Shown piece by piece: positions 22,008 to 32,481 of a DNA stretch of 64,000 nucleotides. Where the stretch lies: the NCBI RefSeq assembly GCF_000025485.1, contig NC_013851.1, positions 487,001 through 551,000 of the forward strand, in the 5' to 3' direction. Each line of letters starts with the position of its first letter. Positions within the stretch are counted from its first letter, which is position 1. Both the position numbers and the translations under genes were made by a program. The stretch comes from Allochromatium vinosum DSM 180. GTDB taxonomy: Bacteria > Pseudomonadota > Gammaproteobacteria > Chromatiales > Chromatiaceae. The notes beneath the pieces were generated by a model. The model worked only from the letters and a program-made list of their open reading frames with translations, searched no databases and was not told the DNA's origin.

Positions 22008-22298
22008 ATGAACATCCGTCCCCTGCATGACCGCGTCGTCGTCCGTCGCATGGAAGAGGAGCGCCTGAGCGCCGGCGGCATCGTGATCCCGGATTCCGCC
22101 ACCGAGAAGCCGATCCAGGGCGAGATCATCGCCGTCGGCCACGGCAAGATCCTCGACAACGGCAGCGTGCGCGCACTCGACGTCAAGGTCGGCGACCGCG
22201 TGCTGTTCGGCAAGTATTCCGGCACCGAGGTCAAGCTCGACGGCAAGGAATTCCTGGTGATGCGCGAAGAAGACATCATGGCGGTCGTCGAGGGCTGA
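22008..22298 (+). CDS. groS: Co-chaperonin GroES
   Basis: 96 residues from the ATG at 22008 with GAGGAG-like ribosome site. It starts [14 protein letters not shown], with the mobile loop [12 protein letters not shown] and C-terminal [10 protein letters not shown], typical of GroES. It caps GroEL as a heptamer. It is the first gene of the CIRCE-controlled groESL operon, 75 bp before groL. Confidence 0.98.
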   Translation: MNIRPLHDRVVVRRMEEERLSAGGIVIPDSATEKPIQGEIIAVGHGKILDNGSVRALDVKVGDRVLFGKYSGTEVKLDGKEFLVMREEDIMAVVEG

Positions 22299-22316
22299 TC
22301 GGCCTTCCGCCCCTGA

Positions 22317-24014
<1,698 letters not shown>

Positions 24015-24056
24015 GCCCGCGCGCTCCGGGACGTTCGCGTCCCGGCTCGACGCCAG

Positions 24057-24085
24057 AAAAAGCCCCGCTTCGGCGGGGCTTTTTC
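24057..24085 (+). terminator. Rho-independent terminator after groEL
   Basis: The stem GCCCCGC (24062-24068), loop TTCG, and stem GCGGGGC (24073-24079) are flanked by A and T runs, so it can work in both directions. It may also end the convergent minus-strand gene at 24096. Confidence 0.92.
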
Positions 24086-24095
24086 GTGGGCGCTT

Positions 24096-24770
24096 TCAGT
24101 CCAGGCTCGTCGTGAGCGGTTCGAGGATGGCGCCGAAATCGGCCGGATTCACATACTGCATGACCACGCGCCCATTGGGATCGCGCCCGATGTCGAGTCC
24201 GCGCTTGGGATAGAGCCAGTGGACGATGCCGGTCTCGGACTCGGTGAGCCGCCGGCTCGGTGTGCCGAAACGCTGCTCGATCAGTGCCGCGTCGAGCCGC
24301 GCCTTGGGCAGATAGACGATGGCGCGGATGGGCCGCTCGGCCAGACGTTCGGTATCGCTCGGGTCGAGCTTGACCTTCTGGCTGCCGCTGCCGGTCTGGC
24401 TGATGCGCAGGCCGCGCTCGTACATGGCCGCCAGGGTCGTCTGGTCCACGTCCAGGGTCAGCACGAAATCGGCCCGCAGCCGTTCCAGATGGATCTGCTC
24501 GAAATAGACCTCGGCCGCGAGCGTCCCGGATGGGCCGAGTGTGCGGAACAGGTTGACTTCGCCGTCCTCACGAAACACCTGCCGGACCTCAGCAAGCGTC
24601 GTGGCGCCCAGCGTGAAGCCGAAGACCTGGGTGCGCCCGTCGGCATCCTGTTCGATCAACCACGGCAGTCGCGCGATTTCGTCTTCGATCGGGTCGGGCA
24701 TCAGGAGCAGCATCCCGACGAAACCCAGCACGGCGGCGCCGAGAATGGAGAGCACGATGGAGCGGTCCAT
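24096..24770 (-). CDS. Membrane-anchored conserved hypothetical protein
   Basis: 224 residues. One N-terminal membrane helix (about 4-24) is followed by a soluble, probably periplasmic domain. Visible features include FGFTLGATTLAEVRQVF, similar to the small helix-turn of domains that compare SNP/lipoprotein-like repeats, and a C-terminal HWLYPKRGLDIGRD. I do not recognise a named family. It lies 18 bp downstream of the Mth938-like gene on the same strand and is probably cotranscribed. Confidence 0.72.
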   Translation of the reverse strand: MDRSIVLSILGAAVLGFVGMLLLMPDPIEDEIARLPWLIEQDADGRTQVFGFTLGATTLAEVRQVFREDGEVNLFRTLGPSGTLAAEVYFEQIHLERLRADFVLTLDVDQTTLAAMYERGLRISQTGSGSQKVKLDPSDTERLAERPIRAIVYLPKARLDAALIEQRFGTPSRRLTESETGIVHWLYPKRGLDIGRDPNGRVVMQYVNPADFGAILEPLTTSLD

Positions 24771-24788
24771 GGATGTCGCGCGCCTCGC

Positions 24789-25169
24789 TCAAGCGTTTGT
24801 GTCGAGGATGAGTCCGGCGACGACCTCGCGTCCCTCGGCCATCAGGATGTTGTAGGTGCGGCAGGCGGCGCCCGTGGTCATGACCTCGACACCGATACCG
24901 CGTTCGATCAGGCTGAGATAGAGCGCCGGATCGAGCAGGGCCGGCTGTGCGCCGGTGCCGATCAGGACCACCCTTGGCTTGAGATCGGCGATGGCCGTCA
25001 GATGCTCGCGAGTCAGATCCGCTGCCGTCGCCGGTCCCCAGTGGTCGATGATCTGCGTGGGCGTCAGGATCAGGCTGCGGGTGTAGCGGCGTCCGGAGAG
25101 GCCGATCCAGCCCGAACCATAGCCCTCGATCAGATAGCCGCTCCCGGCGTCTGCTTCCGAAAATTTCAT
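24789..25169 (-). CDS. Mth938-like domain protein (DUF498 family)
   Basis: 126 residues from the ATG at 25169; an upstream extension is not used. It starts MKFSEADAGSGYLIEGYGSGWIG. The family core LKPRVVLIGTGAQPALLD and a C-terminal GIGVEVMTTGAACRTYNIL are typical of Mth938-like proteins, which are related to the mitochondrial complex I assembly factor NDUFAF3. The bacterial role is not settled. First gene of a two-gene minus-strand unit. Confidence 0.88.
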   Translation of the reverse strand: MKFSEADAGSGYLIEGYGSGWIGLSGRRYTRSLILTPTQIIDHWGPATAADLTREHLTAIADLKPRVVLIGTGAQPALLDPALYLSLIERGIGVEVMTTGAACRTYNILMAEGREVVAGLILDTNA

Positions 25170-25317
25170 TCGTTCATCCCCGAATAACCAAACCAGCCGT
25201 CGAGTGTAGCGCCTCGCGTTCGGTGATGGGGCGGGGAAGGGCGGCACGGTTGCCATGCGTCCGGCGTCGGCGTGTAGAATTCGGGCCTCTCATCCACCTG
25301 AGCCATATTGGAACATC

Positions 25318-26733
25318 ATGACCGTCCGTACTCGCTTTGCTCCTTCTCCGACCGGCTATCTGCACGTCGGCGGCGCCCGTACCGCGCTCTTCTGCTATCT
25401 CTATGCCCGCAAACACGGCGGTCAGTTCGTCCTGCGCATCGAGGACACGGATCTGGAGCGCTCGACGGCCGAGTCGGTCAACGCCATCCTGGAGGGCATG
25501 ACCTGGCTCGGGCTGGACTATGACGAGGGACCGTTCTATCAGACCCAGCGTTTCGACCGCTACAACCAGATCATCGACGAGCTGCTCGACAAGGGGCTGG
25601 CCTATCGCTGTGACTGTCCCAAGGAGCGGCTGGAGAAGCTGCGCGTCGATCAGATGGCGCGCAAGCAGAAGCCGCGCTATGACGGCTGCTGCCGTCACAA
25701 GCAGGTCGATCCGAGTCAGCCGCACGTCATCCGCTTCAAGAATCCCGCCGACGGCGTGGTGATCGTCGATGACCTCATCCGTGGCCGGATGCCGTTTGCC
25801 AACGAGGAACTCGACGATCTCATCATCCGTCGCAGCGACGGCACCCCGACCTACAACCTGAGCGTGGTGGTCGACGACGCCGACATGGAGATCACCCATG
25901 TCATCCGGGGTGACGACCATATCAACAACACTCCGCGTCAGATCAACATCCTGCGCGCGCTCGGTTTCGAGCCGCCACGGTATGCGCACGTGCCCATGAT
26001 CCTCGGCGACGACGGGGCGCGGCTGTCGAAGCGTCACGGTGCGGTGAGCGTCATCTCGTATCGCGACATGGGCTATCTGCCCGAGGCGCTGCTGAACTAT
26101 CTGGTGCGTCTGGGCTGGTCGCACGGCGATCAGGAGATCTTCTCGATCGAGCAGATGATCGAGCTGTTCGATATCTCGGATGTCAACAAGGCCGCCTCCA
26201 GCTTCAACACCAGCAAGCTCGACTGGCTCAATCAGCAATATCTGCAACAGGCCGAGCCGGCGCGGGTGGCGCGTCTGCTCAGTCCGCACATGGGGCGGCT
26301 CGACATCGATCCCTCGACCGGGCCGGATCTGGTCGATGTGGTCAAGGCGCAGGCCGCGCGCGCCAAGACGCTGGTCGAGCTGGCCGAGATCAGCGCCTTC
26401 TGCTATCGCGATTTCGAGGAATTCGACGAAGGTTCGGCCAAGAAGCATCTGCGTCTGGTCGCGCGCGAGCCGCTGGAGAAGCTGCGCGCCGCTTTCGAGC
26501 TGATGGCGTTCGAGGACTGGACACCCGAGCAGTTGAAGCATGTGGTCGAGGGCGTGGCAGAAGAGTTGCAGCTCAATCTGGGCAAGGTCGCCCAGCCGTT
26601 GCGCGTGGCCATCGTCGGGCGCGCGGCGTCTCCCGGTATCGAGGAGACGCTGATGCTGGTCGGCAAGGAGGCGACACTGCGTCGCATCGACAAGGCGCTG
26701 GGCTATATCGCCGCGCGCGGCGGCGAGGCTTGA
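25318..26733 (+). CDS. gltX: Glutamyl-tRNA synthetase
   Basis: 471 residues from the ATG at 25318, as in E. coli. The HIGH-type motif lies in [14 protein letters not shown] and the KMSKS-type motif is RLSKRHGA. The zinc-related CDCPKE...CRHK region is present. It charges tRNA-Glu; glutamyl-tRNA also feeds tetrapyrrole synthesis by the C5 route, which matters for a phototroph. Monocistronic as far as can be seen. Confidence 0.97.
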   Translation: MTVRTRFAPSPTGYLHVGGARTALFCYLYARKHGGQFVLRIEDTDLERSTAESVNAILEGMTWLGLDYDEGPFYQTQRFDRYNQIIDELLDKGLAYRCDCPKERLEKLRVDQMARKQKPRYDGCCRHKQVDPSQPHVIRFKNPADGVVIVDDLIRGRMPFANEELDDLIIRRSDGTPTYNLSVVVDDADMEITHVIRGDDHINNTPRQINILRALGFEPPRYAHVPMILGDDGARLSKRHGAVSVISYRDMGYLPEALLNYLVRLGWSHGDQEIFSIEQMIELFDISDVNKAASSFNTSKLDWLNQQYLQQAEPARVARLLSPHMGRLDIDPSTGPDLVDVVKAQAARAKTLVELAEISAFCYRDFEEFDEGSAKKHLRLVAREPLEKLRAAFELMAFEDWTPEQLKHVVEGVAEELQLNLGKVAQPLRVAIVGRAASPGIEETLMLVGKEATLRRIDKALGYIAARGGEA

Positions 26734-26850
26734 TGAGCGCTGCGCCGTGACGGATTCGCGGCGCGTGCGGCGGCGGTCTGCAAGGCTTGTGCAAAGCGTC
26801 TGTGGACTGGCATGCTTTGGGTGTATTGCGAGTTGAACAGGAGCGTCATC

Positions 26851-27447
26851 ATGCCAGCCGCCGCGACCGTTCCAGCGATCGATGTCGACGACTATCTCGT
26901 CGGCGAACAGCAGAGCGACATCCGTCACGAATATATCGCCGGTCAGGTCTTTGCCATGGCCGGCGCCAGCGAGACGCACAATCGTATTGCCGGCAATCTG
27001 TTTTTTCATTTGCGTGCCGCCACGCGCGGTACGCCCTGTGGCGTCTTCATCGGCGATATGAAAGTCCGGGTCGCCGCGCATGATGTCTTCTATTATCCAG
27101 ACGTTCTCTTGACCTGCGCGTCAGAGGATGCCGAGCCATTCTATAAAACCGCGCCCTGTCTGATCGCCGAGGTGCTCTCGCCGACCACCGAATTGACAGA
27201 TCGGCGCGAAAAGCTCATCGTCTATCGTGCCCTGGCGTCTCTGCGCTATTACATCCTGATCGCTCAGGATTGCCGCCGGGTCGAGGTCTACAGTCGGGAC
27301 GAGGCGGGCGAGTGGCGGCATCAGGTCTATGAGCATGGCGGCGAAATCGTGTTCGATTGCCCGCCGCTGCATCCGTGTCTGACGTTGGACGATTTCTATG
27401 AAGATGTCGTGTTGGCGACCCCTCCAGCTCCTGTCGATCCACATTGA
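26851..27447 (+). CDS. Uma2 family endonuclease-like protein (DUF820)
   Basis: 198 residues from the ATG at 26851 with a CAGGAG ribosome site. The PD-(D/E)xK-type pattern of the family is visible: RHEYIAGQVFAMAGAS, GDMKVRV, YYPDVLLTC, LIAEVLSPTTELTDRREKL and YRALASLRYYILI. Uma2 proteins are abundant in cyanobacteria and some phototrophs; the nuclease role is predicted and their biology is unknown. It lies just outside the left edge of the integron cassette at 27475. Confidence 0.9.
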   Translation: MPAAATVPAIDVDDYLVGEQQSDIRHEYIAGQVFAMAGASETHNRIAGNLFFHLRAATRGTPCGVFIGDMKVRVAAHDVFYYPDVLLTCASEDAEPFYKTAPCLIAEVLSPTTELTDRREKLIVYRALASLRYYILIAQDCRRVEVYSRDEAGEWRHQVYEHGGEIVFDCPPLHPCLTLDDFYEDVVLATPPAPVDPH

Positions 27448-27474
27448 GACAGGGAGTCACACGGGACGCAACAG

Positions 27475-28011
27475 TTATGCCTTAAAGGAGAAAGACCGTT
27501 GATGTCATTCAAAGAGTTTCTGGCCGAAAATGGTATTGATTACTTTGTCATTGAAGTGCCGGAAGAATTTGTACCGGAAATCGCTCTTCTCAACGAAGGC
27601 AAATGGGTCGATTCAGGGAAAAAAGATTATATGCAGCGAGTAGATGCGGAAAATCCATCAATAAAACAAAGAAGACATGTGCATATTGCAAAGTCGAAGC
27701 ATATAAACAATAAGAATATGCAGGCATCATGGAATGATGATGGAACAAAGCATGACAAGAAAACATTTAATTCAAAAATTGGCTCGATATCTACAGTTCA
27801 AGATATTGCGCGGCAAGCATTGGGATTGAAAAATGATTTCAAGCTGGAAGAAGCTGCAAAGGCACCAAATTTACTCCTCCAACTAAACGAGGCACTTGAT
27901 ATTGGTGTCACACCAGTTCTGTTTATCGCCAAATTGGCATAACAATGCCATAAACTCGGACCCCAAAAAGCTACGCTGCGCTCCGCTTTTTGGGTCCGGT
28001 TATGGCTGGCG
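27475..28011 (+). mobile_element. Solitary integron gene cassette with readable boundaries
   Basis: The left edge is G|TTATGCC (27474-27481) and the right edge is G|TTAGGC (28011-28017). The attC left arm is GGCATAAC (27936-27943), the exact complement of the left-edge GTTATGCC. Rejoining the ends of the 537-bp segment therefore restores a perfect 8-bp attC core, as integrase-driven insertion requires. The target GTTAGGC fits the GTTRRRY core. The right edge falls exactly on the stop codon of the minus-strand gene at 28012, so the cassette was inserted at the 3' end of that operon without breaking it. Confidence 0.85.
27502..27942 (+). CDS. Cassette-borne hypothetical protein (HVHIA-type, possibly DUF6367)
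   Basis: 146 residues from the ATG at 27502 with the ribosome site AAAGGAG. Its A+T-rich codons (AAA, ATA, AAT) differ strongly from all neighbours. A Trp/Val lead-in is followed by the striking block RRHVHIAKSKHINNKN, then ASWNDDGTKHDKKTFN. I associate this block with small hypothetical proteins often found in integron cassettes (DUF6367 is my tentative name for the family). The stop codon lies inside the attC left arm, as is usual in cassettes. Function unknown. Confidence 0.75.
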   Translation: MSFKEFLAENGIDYFVIEVPEEFVPEIALLNEGKWVDSGKKDYMQRVDAENPSIKQRRHVHIAKSKHINNKNMQASWNDDGTKHDKKTFNSKIGSISTVQDIARQALGLKNDFKLEEAAKAPNLLLQLNEALDIGVTPVLFIAKLA

Positions 28012-28017
28012 TTAGGC
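27936..28017 (+). repeat. attC site A (integron recombination site)
   Basis: GGCATAAC...GTTAGGC frame an imperfect palindrome. GCCATAA pairs with TTATGGC, and CGGACCC plus AAAAAGC pair with GCTTTTT plus GGGTCCG. The 82-bp length and the unpaired bases between arms are typical of folded-strand attC sites. A 22-bp stretch (27940-27961) is identical to attC B at 53489-53510. Confidence 0.87.
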
Positions 28018-28560
28018 AATGGCGTGATGCATGCTAATTAAGCCGGCGTATACGGCGGCATACTCCCAATGAAATTGCTCGTGAGTCGGGTTCGTGCGTT
28101 CTGCATCCATGAGTTGACGCATAGCCAGTCCAGCACCGGCAAGACAAGCATGGACGACGAGCATCAGCGCCAATCGCCCGAAAGCTTCCAGCTGTAACCC
28201 GGCCGATGCGAATCCAGCGGCGATCAGCGGCGCACTGTCGAGTGCCAAGCCGAACGCCGCCGCCGCCGTCAGTCCACTGAGCAGGGTCGCTCCCAGAGCG
28301 CGAGCATCGAGCCGACGGCGCAGGATCGGCAGCAACACCAGAATCCAGACACTGACATAGGCCGCCTCGGGTCCGGCCAACAGCGGCGCTTCCTGGCTCA
28401 GAAGCGCATTCACGACCTGCCGCCAGAACTCCGAAACGAGCAGCGTCAACAGAATCAGCACCAACGCCAGCCGGCTCGTCCAGCGTCCGAGCCAGACGGC
28501 TCTCCAGCCGACCAGTCCAGTCAGCGACATCCAGCCAAACAGCAGCAGCGCCGTGCTCAT
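28012..28560 (-). CDS. Small polytopic membrane protein, last gene of the TerD/ExbBD operon
   Basis: 182 residues from the ATG at 28560. About five hydrophobic segments (about 1-20, 28-45, 68-82, 92-110, 112-150) and a short polar C-terminus (NPTHEQFHWEYAAVY). No recognised family. It overlaps the preceding gene by 4 bp (ATGA), so it belongs to the operon. Its stop codon TAA is formed by the first bases after the cassette insertion point. Confidence 0.75.
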   Translation of the reverse strand: MSTALLLFGWMSLTGLVGWRAVWLGRWTSRLALVLILLTLLVSEFWRQVVNALLSQEAPLLAGPEAAYVSVWILVLLPILRRRLDARALGATLLSGLTAAAAFGLALDSAPLIAAGFASAGLQLEAFGRLALMLVVHACLAGAGLAMRQLMDAERTNPTHEQFHWEYAAVYAGLISMHHAIA

Positions 28561-29570
28561 GGCCGTTTCTCCGGGGCCAAAGCCGGCCCCAGCAACCCCG
28601 AGACCCGCTCCAGAATCAGCCGCTCGCACCCGTCCGGCAACCGTCCACGCAACCGCTCGGCGCTCGCCAGCGTCGCCCGCGCGCGCTCCGTGTCACCCGA
28701 CCAGCGATAGCCCAGCCCCGCGATCAGGGCGAGCGCGACATGAGACGGCGTGCCCTGACGCGCGAAGCGGTCGGCCAGATCGCGGAACTGCGTCTGATCC
28801 TCGGCCAGGGCGGGCAGAGCGCCCAGATCCTCGATCATGCGCCGGGTGCGATCGAGACAGACGGCCCCGCGCTGACGCGGCCCCGCGAGCCGGCGCGCCA
28901 GCACTTCGAGCCGCAGTCGACGCGCCTCCCAGAATCCAGGATCACCCGCAATGGCGGCATTCAGCGCCGTCTCGGCCTCGTCGAGCCGATCCTGCTCCCA
29001 AGCACTGTCGGCCAGGATGAACCAGGCGTCGGAGCGCAGCCGTTCGGGCAGCTCCGGCACCGCCAGCGCCGCGCGCGCCGCGATCCGCGCCGACTCGAAA
29101 TCCTGTAAACGCCGCTGGAGACGCGCGCGTTCCAGATGGGCGCGGAAGCGGATCAACGGCTCTTCGGCCTGCGTCAAGGGTTCGATCAACGCCAGCTTGC
29201 GCACGGGATCGCCACTGAGCGCGGCGAGCTGGAAGGCCAGACGCGCCTCGTCGTCGATCCGACCCCAGAGATTGCGATAGCGCATGAAGACCGTATCACC
29301 GGCCGAACGGCGCGAGGAATCGCTCGCCGACGGACTCAGGGCCGCGACGCCGCGCTCGCCCAGCTCCGACCACAGCGTTTCCCATGCCTCGACGGCCTGG
29401 TGCGCCTCGGCCGAATCACCCAGTCCGCCCGTCTCGGCGGATCGACCCGGAACCTGCATCAGTCCCCAGAGCACACCGACCAGCACCGCCAACAGCGCCG
29501 GCGCGGCCAGACGCGGCGCGAGCCGTGGGATTGGGCGCGGCGCCTGTGGCGGACTACCAATAGAGGCCAT
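28557..29570 (-). CDS. Membrane-anchored helical-repeat (TPR-like) protein of the TerD/ExbBD operon
   Basis: 337 residues from the ATG at 29570; an ATG at 29591 is an alternative. One membrane helix (about 20-38, LAAPALLAVLVGVLWGLM) puts the rest in the periplasm. That part is almost all helical with Ala/Leu/Arg-rich TPR-like pairs: FRAHLERARLQRRLQDFESARIAARAAL repeats as WFILADSAWEQDRLDEAETALNAAI. It may be an assembly scaffold. It overlaps the upstream ExbD-like gene by 17 bp and the next gene by 4 bp. Confidence 0.78.
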   Translation of the reverse strand: MASIGSPPQAPRPIPRLAPRLAAPALLAVLVGVLWGLMQVPGRSAETGGLGDSAEAHQAVEAWETLWSELGERGVAALSPSASDSSRRSAGDTVFMRYRNLWGRIDDEARLAFQLAALSGDPVRKLALIEPLTQAEEPLIRFRAHLERARLQRRLQDFESARIAARAALAVPELPERLRSDAWFILADSAWEQDRLDEAETALNAAIAGDPGFWEARRLRLEVLARRLAGPRQRGAVCLDRTRRMIEDLGALPALAEDQTQFRDLADRFARQGTPSHVALALIAGLGYRWSGDTERARATLASAERLRGRLPDGCERLILERVSGLLGPALAPEKRP

Positions 29571-30192
29571 AGTGCGTGAACTGGGCGACATGACGGCCGA
29601 TCAGCACGGGTTCGTCCGGCCGCTGGGTGAACCAGCGAAACCGCTGACCCGTGGCCTGTAAGCGTTCGTAGAGCGGCACGAAAGTCTCCAGGCCGTCGGG
29701 ATGGACAATGAAGACGGGCGCGATCCGGTCGCGTGCCGCGTCCTGGGCCAGCTCATCGACCAGTCGCTCGGTCTGCTCGGCGCTCCAGGGCGGCGACCGG
29801 CTCAGGATCGCCTCGCGATCGAGCCGGAACTCCAGCTGAAAGGTATCGATGTCGCGCGTCACCAGTGGCTCGGGCCGCCAGACGAAACGTCCCTGCCAGG
29901 TGGCGCCCGAGCGCGTGTCGGGCGCGGCGGCGAGTGCGGCGACCACGGCTTCCTGGTCCCAGACCGCCACCCGATCGGCGAGCACGAAATAGAAGCGCGA
30001 GAAGGGCGGAAAGCGTTCGCGCTGCGGCTCGACGAAGCGCGGCCCGGCGCTCGGACGGGCCGGGAGCTGGCTGGCCCCTTCATCGCGCTGACGCGGCGCG
30101 GTCAACGCGAAGAGCGTCACGATCAGCAGGATCGCCAGCAGATTGGTGGCGATGTCGAGAAAGGCGCTCGGGGTCGGGCCGTCAGTCTCCAT
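29554..30192 (-). CDS. ExbD/TolR-like protein, second copy
   Basis: 212 residues. A short N-terminal tail (METDGPTPSAF) leads into the single membrane helix FLDIATNLLAILLIVTLFAL (about 12-31). Its Asp is at the position of the ion-conducting Asp of TolR/ExbD. A periplasmic domain of about 175 residues follows, ending in HYGLYW. Less similar to classic ExbD than its neighbour, but size, topology and Asp fit. It overlaps the first ExbD-like gene by 11 bp. Confidence 0.78.
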   Translation of the reverse strand: METDGPTPSAFLDIATNLLAILLIVTLFALTAPRQRDEGASQLPARPSAGPRFVEPQRERFPPFSRFYFVLADRVAVWDQEAVVAALAAAPDTRSGATWQGRFVWRPEPLVTRDIDTFQLEFRLDREAILSRSPPWSAEQTERLVDELAQDAARDRIAPVFIVHPDGLETFVPLYERLQATGQRFRWFTQRPDEPVLIGRHVAQFTHYGLYW

Positions 30193-30658
30193 GTCCGCGC
30201 CACTCGGTCAGCAGACGGGGCAGGGCCTCGGGCGCCGTCGACAGCGGCCGGAAGCTCAGCCGGAACGCCCGGCGCGTTTCGGCGCGCGGATCGAGCCGGC
30301 TGGTGAAGCGGCTGAAGGCGTCCTCGAAGGCGCGGCGGGTGCCGAAACAGTCCTGGGTGAGCGCAAAGACCAGATTGCGAACGCCGTCACCCTGAGCCGC
30401 GAGTCGTGCCAGCAGCGCATCGAGTTCGGTCTCGCGATAGACGATCGGCTCGGCCTCGGGTCCGGCATGGAGCGTCACCGCGCCATCGGCCTGACAGACG
30501 ATCAGATCGTCGATCGCCAGCGGACGCCCGGTCTCGGGCCGGTTGGGGGCTTGCAGGGCGAAGACGACGATCAGGATGCCGACGAAGGCCAGCACCAGAT
30601 CGAGAAACGGCAGCAGATTCAGCTCCGGCATCAGCGGCATCGATGGACGCCGGCGCAT
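30182..30658 (-). CDS. ExbD/TolR-like protein, first copy
   Basis: 158 residues. The N-terminus LMPELNLLPFLDLVLAFVGILIVV matches the ExbD/TolR signature, in which an Asp after Pro-x-Leu lies near the start of the membrane helix and takes part in proton conduction. The periplasmic part (about 35-158) is compact. It overlaps the channel-subunit gene by 1 bp, as in tolQR and exbBD pairs. Confidence 0.86.
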   Translation of the reverse strand: MRRRPSMPLMPELNLLPFLDLVLAFVGILIVVFALQAPNRPETGRPLAIDDLIVCQADGAVTLHAGPEAEPIVYRETELDALLARLAAQGDGVRNLVFALTQDCFGTRRAFEDAFSRFTSRLDPRAETRRAFRLSFRPLSTAPEALPRLLTEWRGHGD

Positions 30659-31446
30659 CAGTCGGCCGCGTCCGGAACGAGCCGGTCGAGCAGTCGCCGG
30701 TAATAGAGCATGTCGAGCGTCTGCGCCCGTGCACGCAACACCAGCAGGGCCAGCATCAGCGGAATCACCAGCACCAGCCCGACAAAGGTGGTGTCGAAGG
30801 CGAACTGGAGTCCGCCGAGCACCCCGCCGAGTCCGCCCCCGTCGACGGCCGTGACCGCGACGCTGTCGGCCAGTCCGCCGATGGCCTGGGTGATGCCGAG
30901 CACGGTGCCGATGAATCCGAGCATGGGCAGCACCCAGATGGCGAAACCGATGGGGGCGAAGTTGTGCTGATGCTGCTGGCCGCGCACCAGGAGCACATAG
31001 TCGCTCAGATGGACCGAGTCCTCGTGCGCGCGGGTCCGGTCGTGCCAGCGGCGCAGCGCGGCCGGCACCCGCTCGGCGTCGGCGTGCTCGCGCCCGGAGA
31101 GAAAGTCGATCCAGTCCTGGAGACGTGAGCGGACGGACTGGCGACCGTCCTGGTCTGGAGTGTCTCGCCCGATCAAGGCGCGACGCTCGCTCTGAAGCCC
31201 CAGATATTGCAGGACGGCATAGAGCGCGCTCGCCACGAACAGCGCCAGCATGAAACGGCAGTAGCCGTTGCCCAGATAGCGCCCGATCCAGTCGGGCAGG
31301 GTGTCCGGCTCCAGAAAATGCATCAGGGTCGGATAGAGCGCCAGCGTGATGAGCACGGCGACGATCAGCGGCCGGGCGATCTGGCGCTCGGAGAACAGCC
31401 CGACGGCCTGATCGAGATCGAGCGATGACTGAGTGGGTGGAGGCAT
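30658..31446 (-). CDS. MotA/TolQ/ExbB-type proton channel subunit
   Basis: 262 residues. Two N-terminal helices (about 27-45 and 65-83) are followed by a cytoplasmic segment and then the conserved pair WVLPMLGFIGTVLGITQAI (about 148-166) and FAFDTTFVGLVLVIPLML (about 205-222). The FDTTFVGL block holds the Thr residues that face the TolR/ExbD Asp. It should form the pentameric channel with one or both ExbD-like proteins. It sits in mid-operon next to two ExbD-like genes instead of one. Confidence 0.9.
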   Translation of the reverse strand: MPPPTQSSLDLDQAVGLFSERQIARPLIVAVLITLALYPTLMHFLEPDTLPDWIGRYLGNGYCRFMLALFVASALYAVLQYLGLQSERRALIGRDTPDQDGRQSVRSRLQDWIDFLSGREHADAERVPAALRRWHDRTRAHEDSVHLSDYVLLVRGQQHQHNFAPIGFAIWVLPMLGFIGTVLGITQAIGGLADSVAVTAVDGGGLGGVLGGLQFAFDTTFVGLVLVIPLMLALLVLRARAQTLDMLYYRRLLDRLVPDAAD

Positions 31447-31848
31447 CTATCGATCCGGCCGAGTCGGCTGAGATGTGACGGCACCATCCAGAGCCTGTTC
31501 CAGCGCCTGGAGCTGGTGGGCGATGTCGCGCCGCGTGGCCCGCAGTTCCGCGATCCGGGCGCCGATCTCGCCGTAGAGGCGCTCCTGACGCGCACGTTCG
31601 TCATGACTGCGGGCCGCGTCGGCGCGGTCGAGCGCCTGCTCGGCCTGGGCGATGAGCTGTGACTCCAGATCATCGAGCCGGCCGAGCAGACGCCGAATGT
31701 CGTCGAGCCGGGCCTGGAACGCCGCCCGCTCCGGGTCGGAGTGCGTCGTCGGTTCCGAACCCGGTGTGGTGTCGGCCGTCGCCGGAGCGGCCACGGCCGA
31801 CAGCCACAATGCCAGACTCAAAGCCGCCGGCCAGACAGACCCGATCAT
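31447..31848 (-). CDS. Secreted coiled-coil protein of the TerD/ExbBD operon
   Basis: 133 residues. A signal peptide (about 1-25, cleaved near ATADT) precedes a continuous coiled coil (about 40-122, FQARLDDIRRLLGRLDDLESQL and RQERLYGEIGARIAELRATRRDI). No known family. It abuts the channel gene with no gap and overlaps the preceding gene by 4 bp. It probably lies in the periplasm against the membrane complex. Confidence 0.75.
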   Translation of the reverse strand: MIGSVWPAALSLALWLSAVAAPATADTTPGSEPTTHSDPERAAFQARLDDIRRLLGRLDDLESQLIAQAEQALDRADAARSHDERARQERLYGEIGARIAELRATRRDIAHQLQALEQALDGAVTSQPTRPDR

Positions 31849-32468
31849 GGCGCGATCGGCACCTGCTGGGCGTCGCTGGCCGTCTTGACGATGGCCTGCA
31901 TGTTCTCGTTGAGGCTCGTCAGGTTGGCGCTGACCTTCTGGAGGCTCTCGATCGCTTTGTCGGCCTGACCCAGCTCATAGTAAGCCAGCACGATGTCGCG
32001 ATCGGATTCGATGGCGCGCATCAGTGCGAGCGAGTTGGCGCGCTCGGTGCTGATCTGGTTGCGCAGCTCGCGCCCGGTGTCGAGCCGGCTCTGCCAGGCC
32101 TGCGCGATCGGCAGGAAGGCCGGATTGGATTCCGACTTGGTCAGCGTCTCCTGACGGCGCTGTTCCCAGAGTTCGAGCAGGGCATCGAGTTCGGTCCAGA
32201 TCTCGCTGTCTTCGTCCATACTCGCGTTGACGCGCTTGACGGATTCGAGCATGGCGTCGAGCACCTCGCCGCCCTTCTCGATGGAATCGCGGCTGGCCTG
32301 GATGTTGGCCTCCAGCCCGCTCAGATTCTCCTGGAGCTGCGCGGCTACGGAATTGACCTTGTTGAACAGCCGGCCCATGTCGGGCTGATCGGCCGTTTGG
32401 GCCAGACCGGCGCTGCCGGCGAGCGTCAGGAGTCCGGCGAGCAGCAGGGCGGATGTCTTCTTCATCAT
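31845..32468 (-). CDS. Secreted helical protein of the TerD/ExbBD operon (a)
   Basis: 207 residues. Signal peptide MMKKTSALLLAGLLTLAGSAGLAQ, then an all-helical mature part with heptad-like patterns (FNKVNSVAAQLQENLSGLEANI; SLQKVSANLTSLNENMQAI). I recognise no family. It resembles its upstream neighbour in size, export and helix pattern, and the two may be distant paralogues. It overlaps the following gene by 4 bp. Confidence 0.75.
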   Translation of the reverse strand: MMKKTSALLLAGLLTLAGSAGLAQTADQPDMGRLFNKVNSVAAQLQENLSGLEANIQASRDSIEKGGEVLDAMLESVKRVNASMDEDSEIWTELDALLELWEQRRQETLTKSESNPAFLPIAQAWQSRLDTGRELRNQISTERANSLALMRAIESDRDIVLAYYELGQADKAIESLQKVSANLTSLNENMQAIVKTASDAQQVPIAP

Positions 32469-32481
32469 GTGGCAGTTCCTC

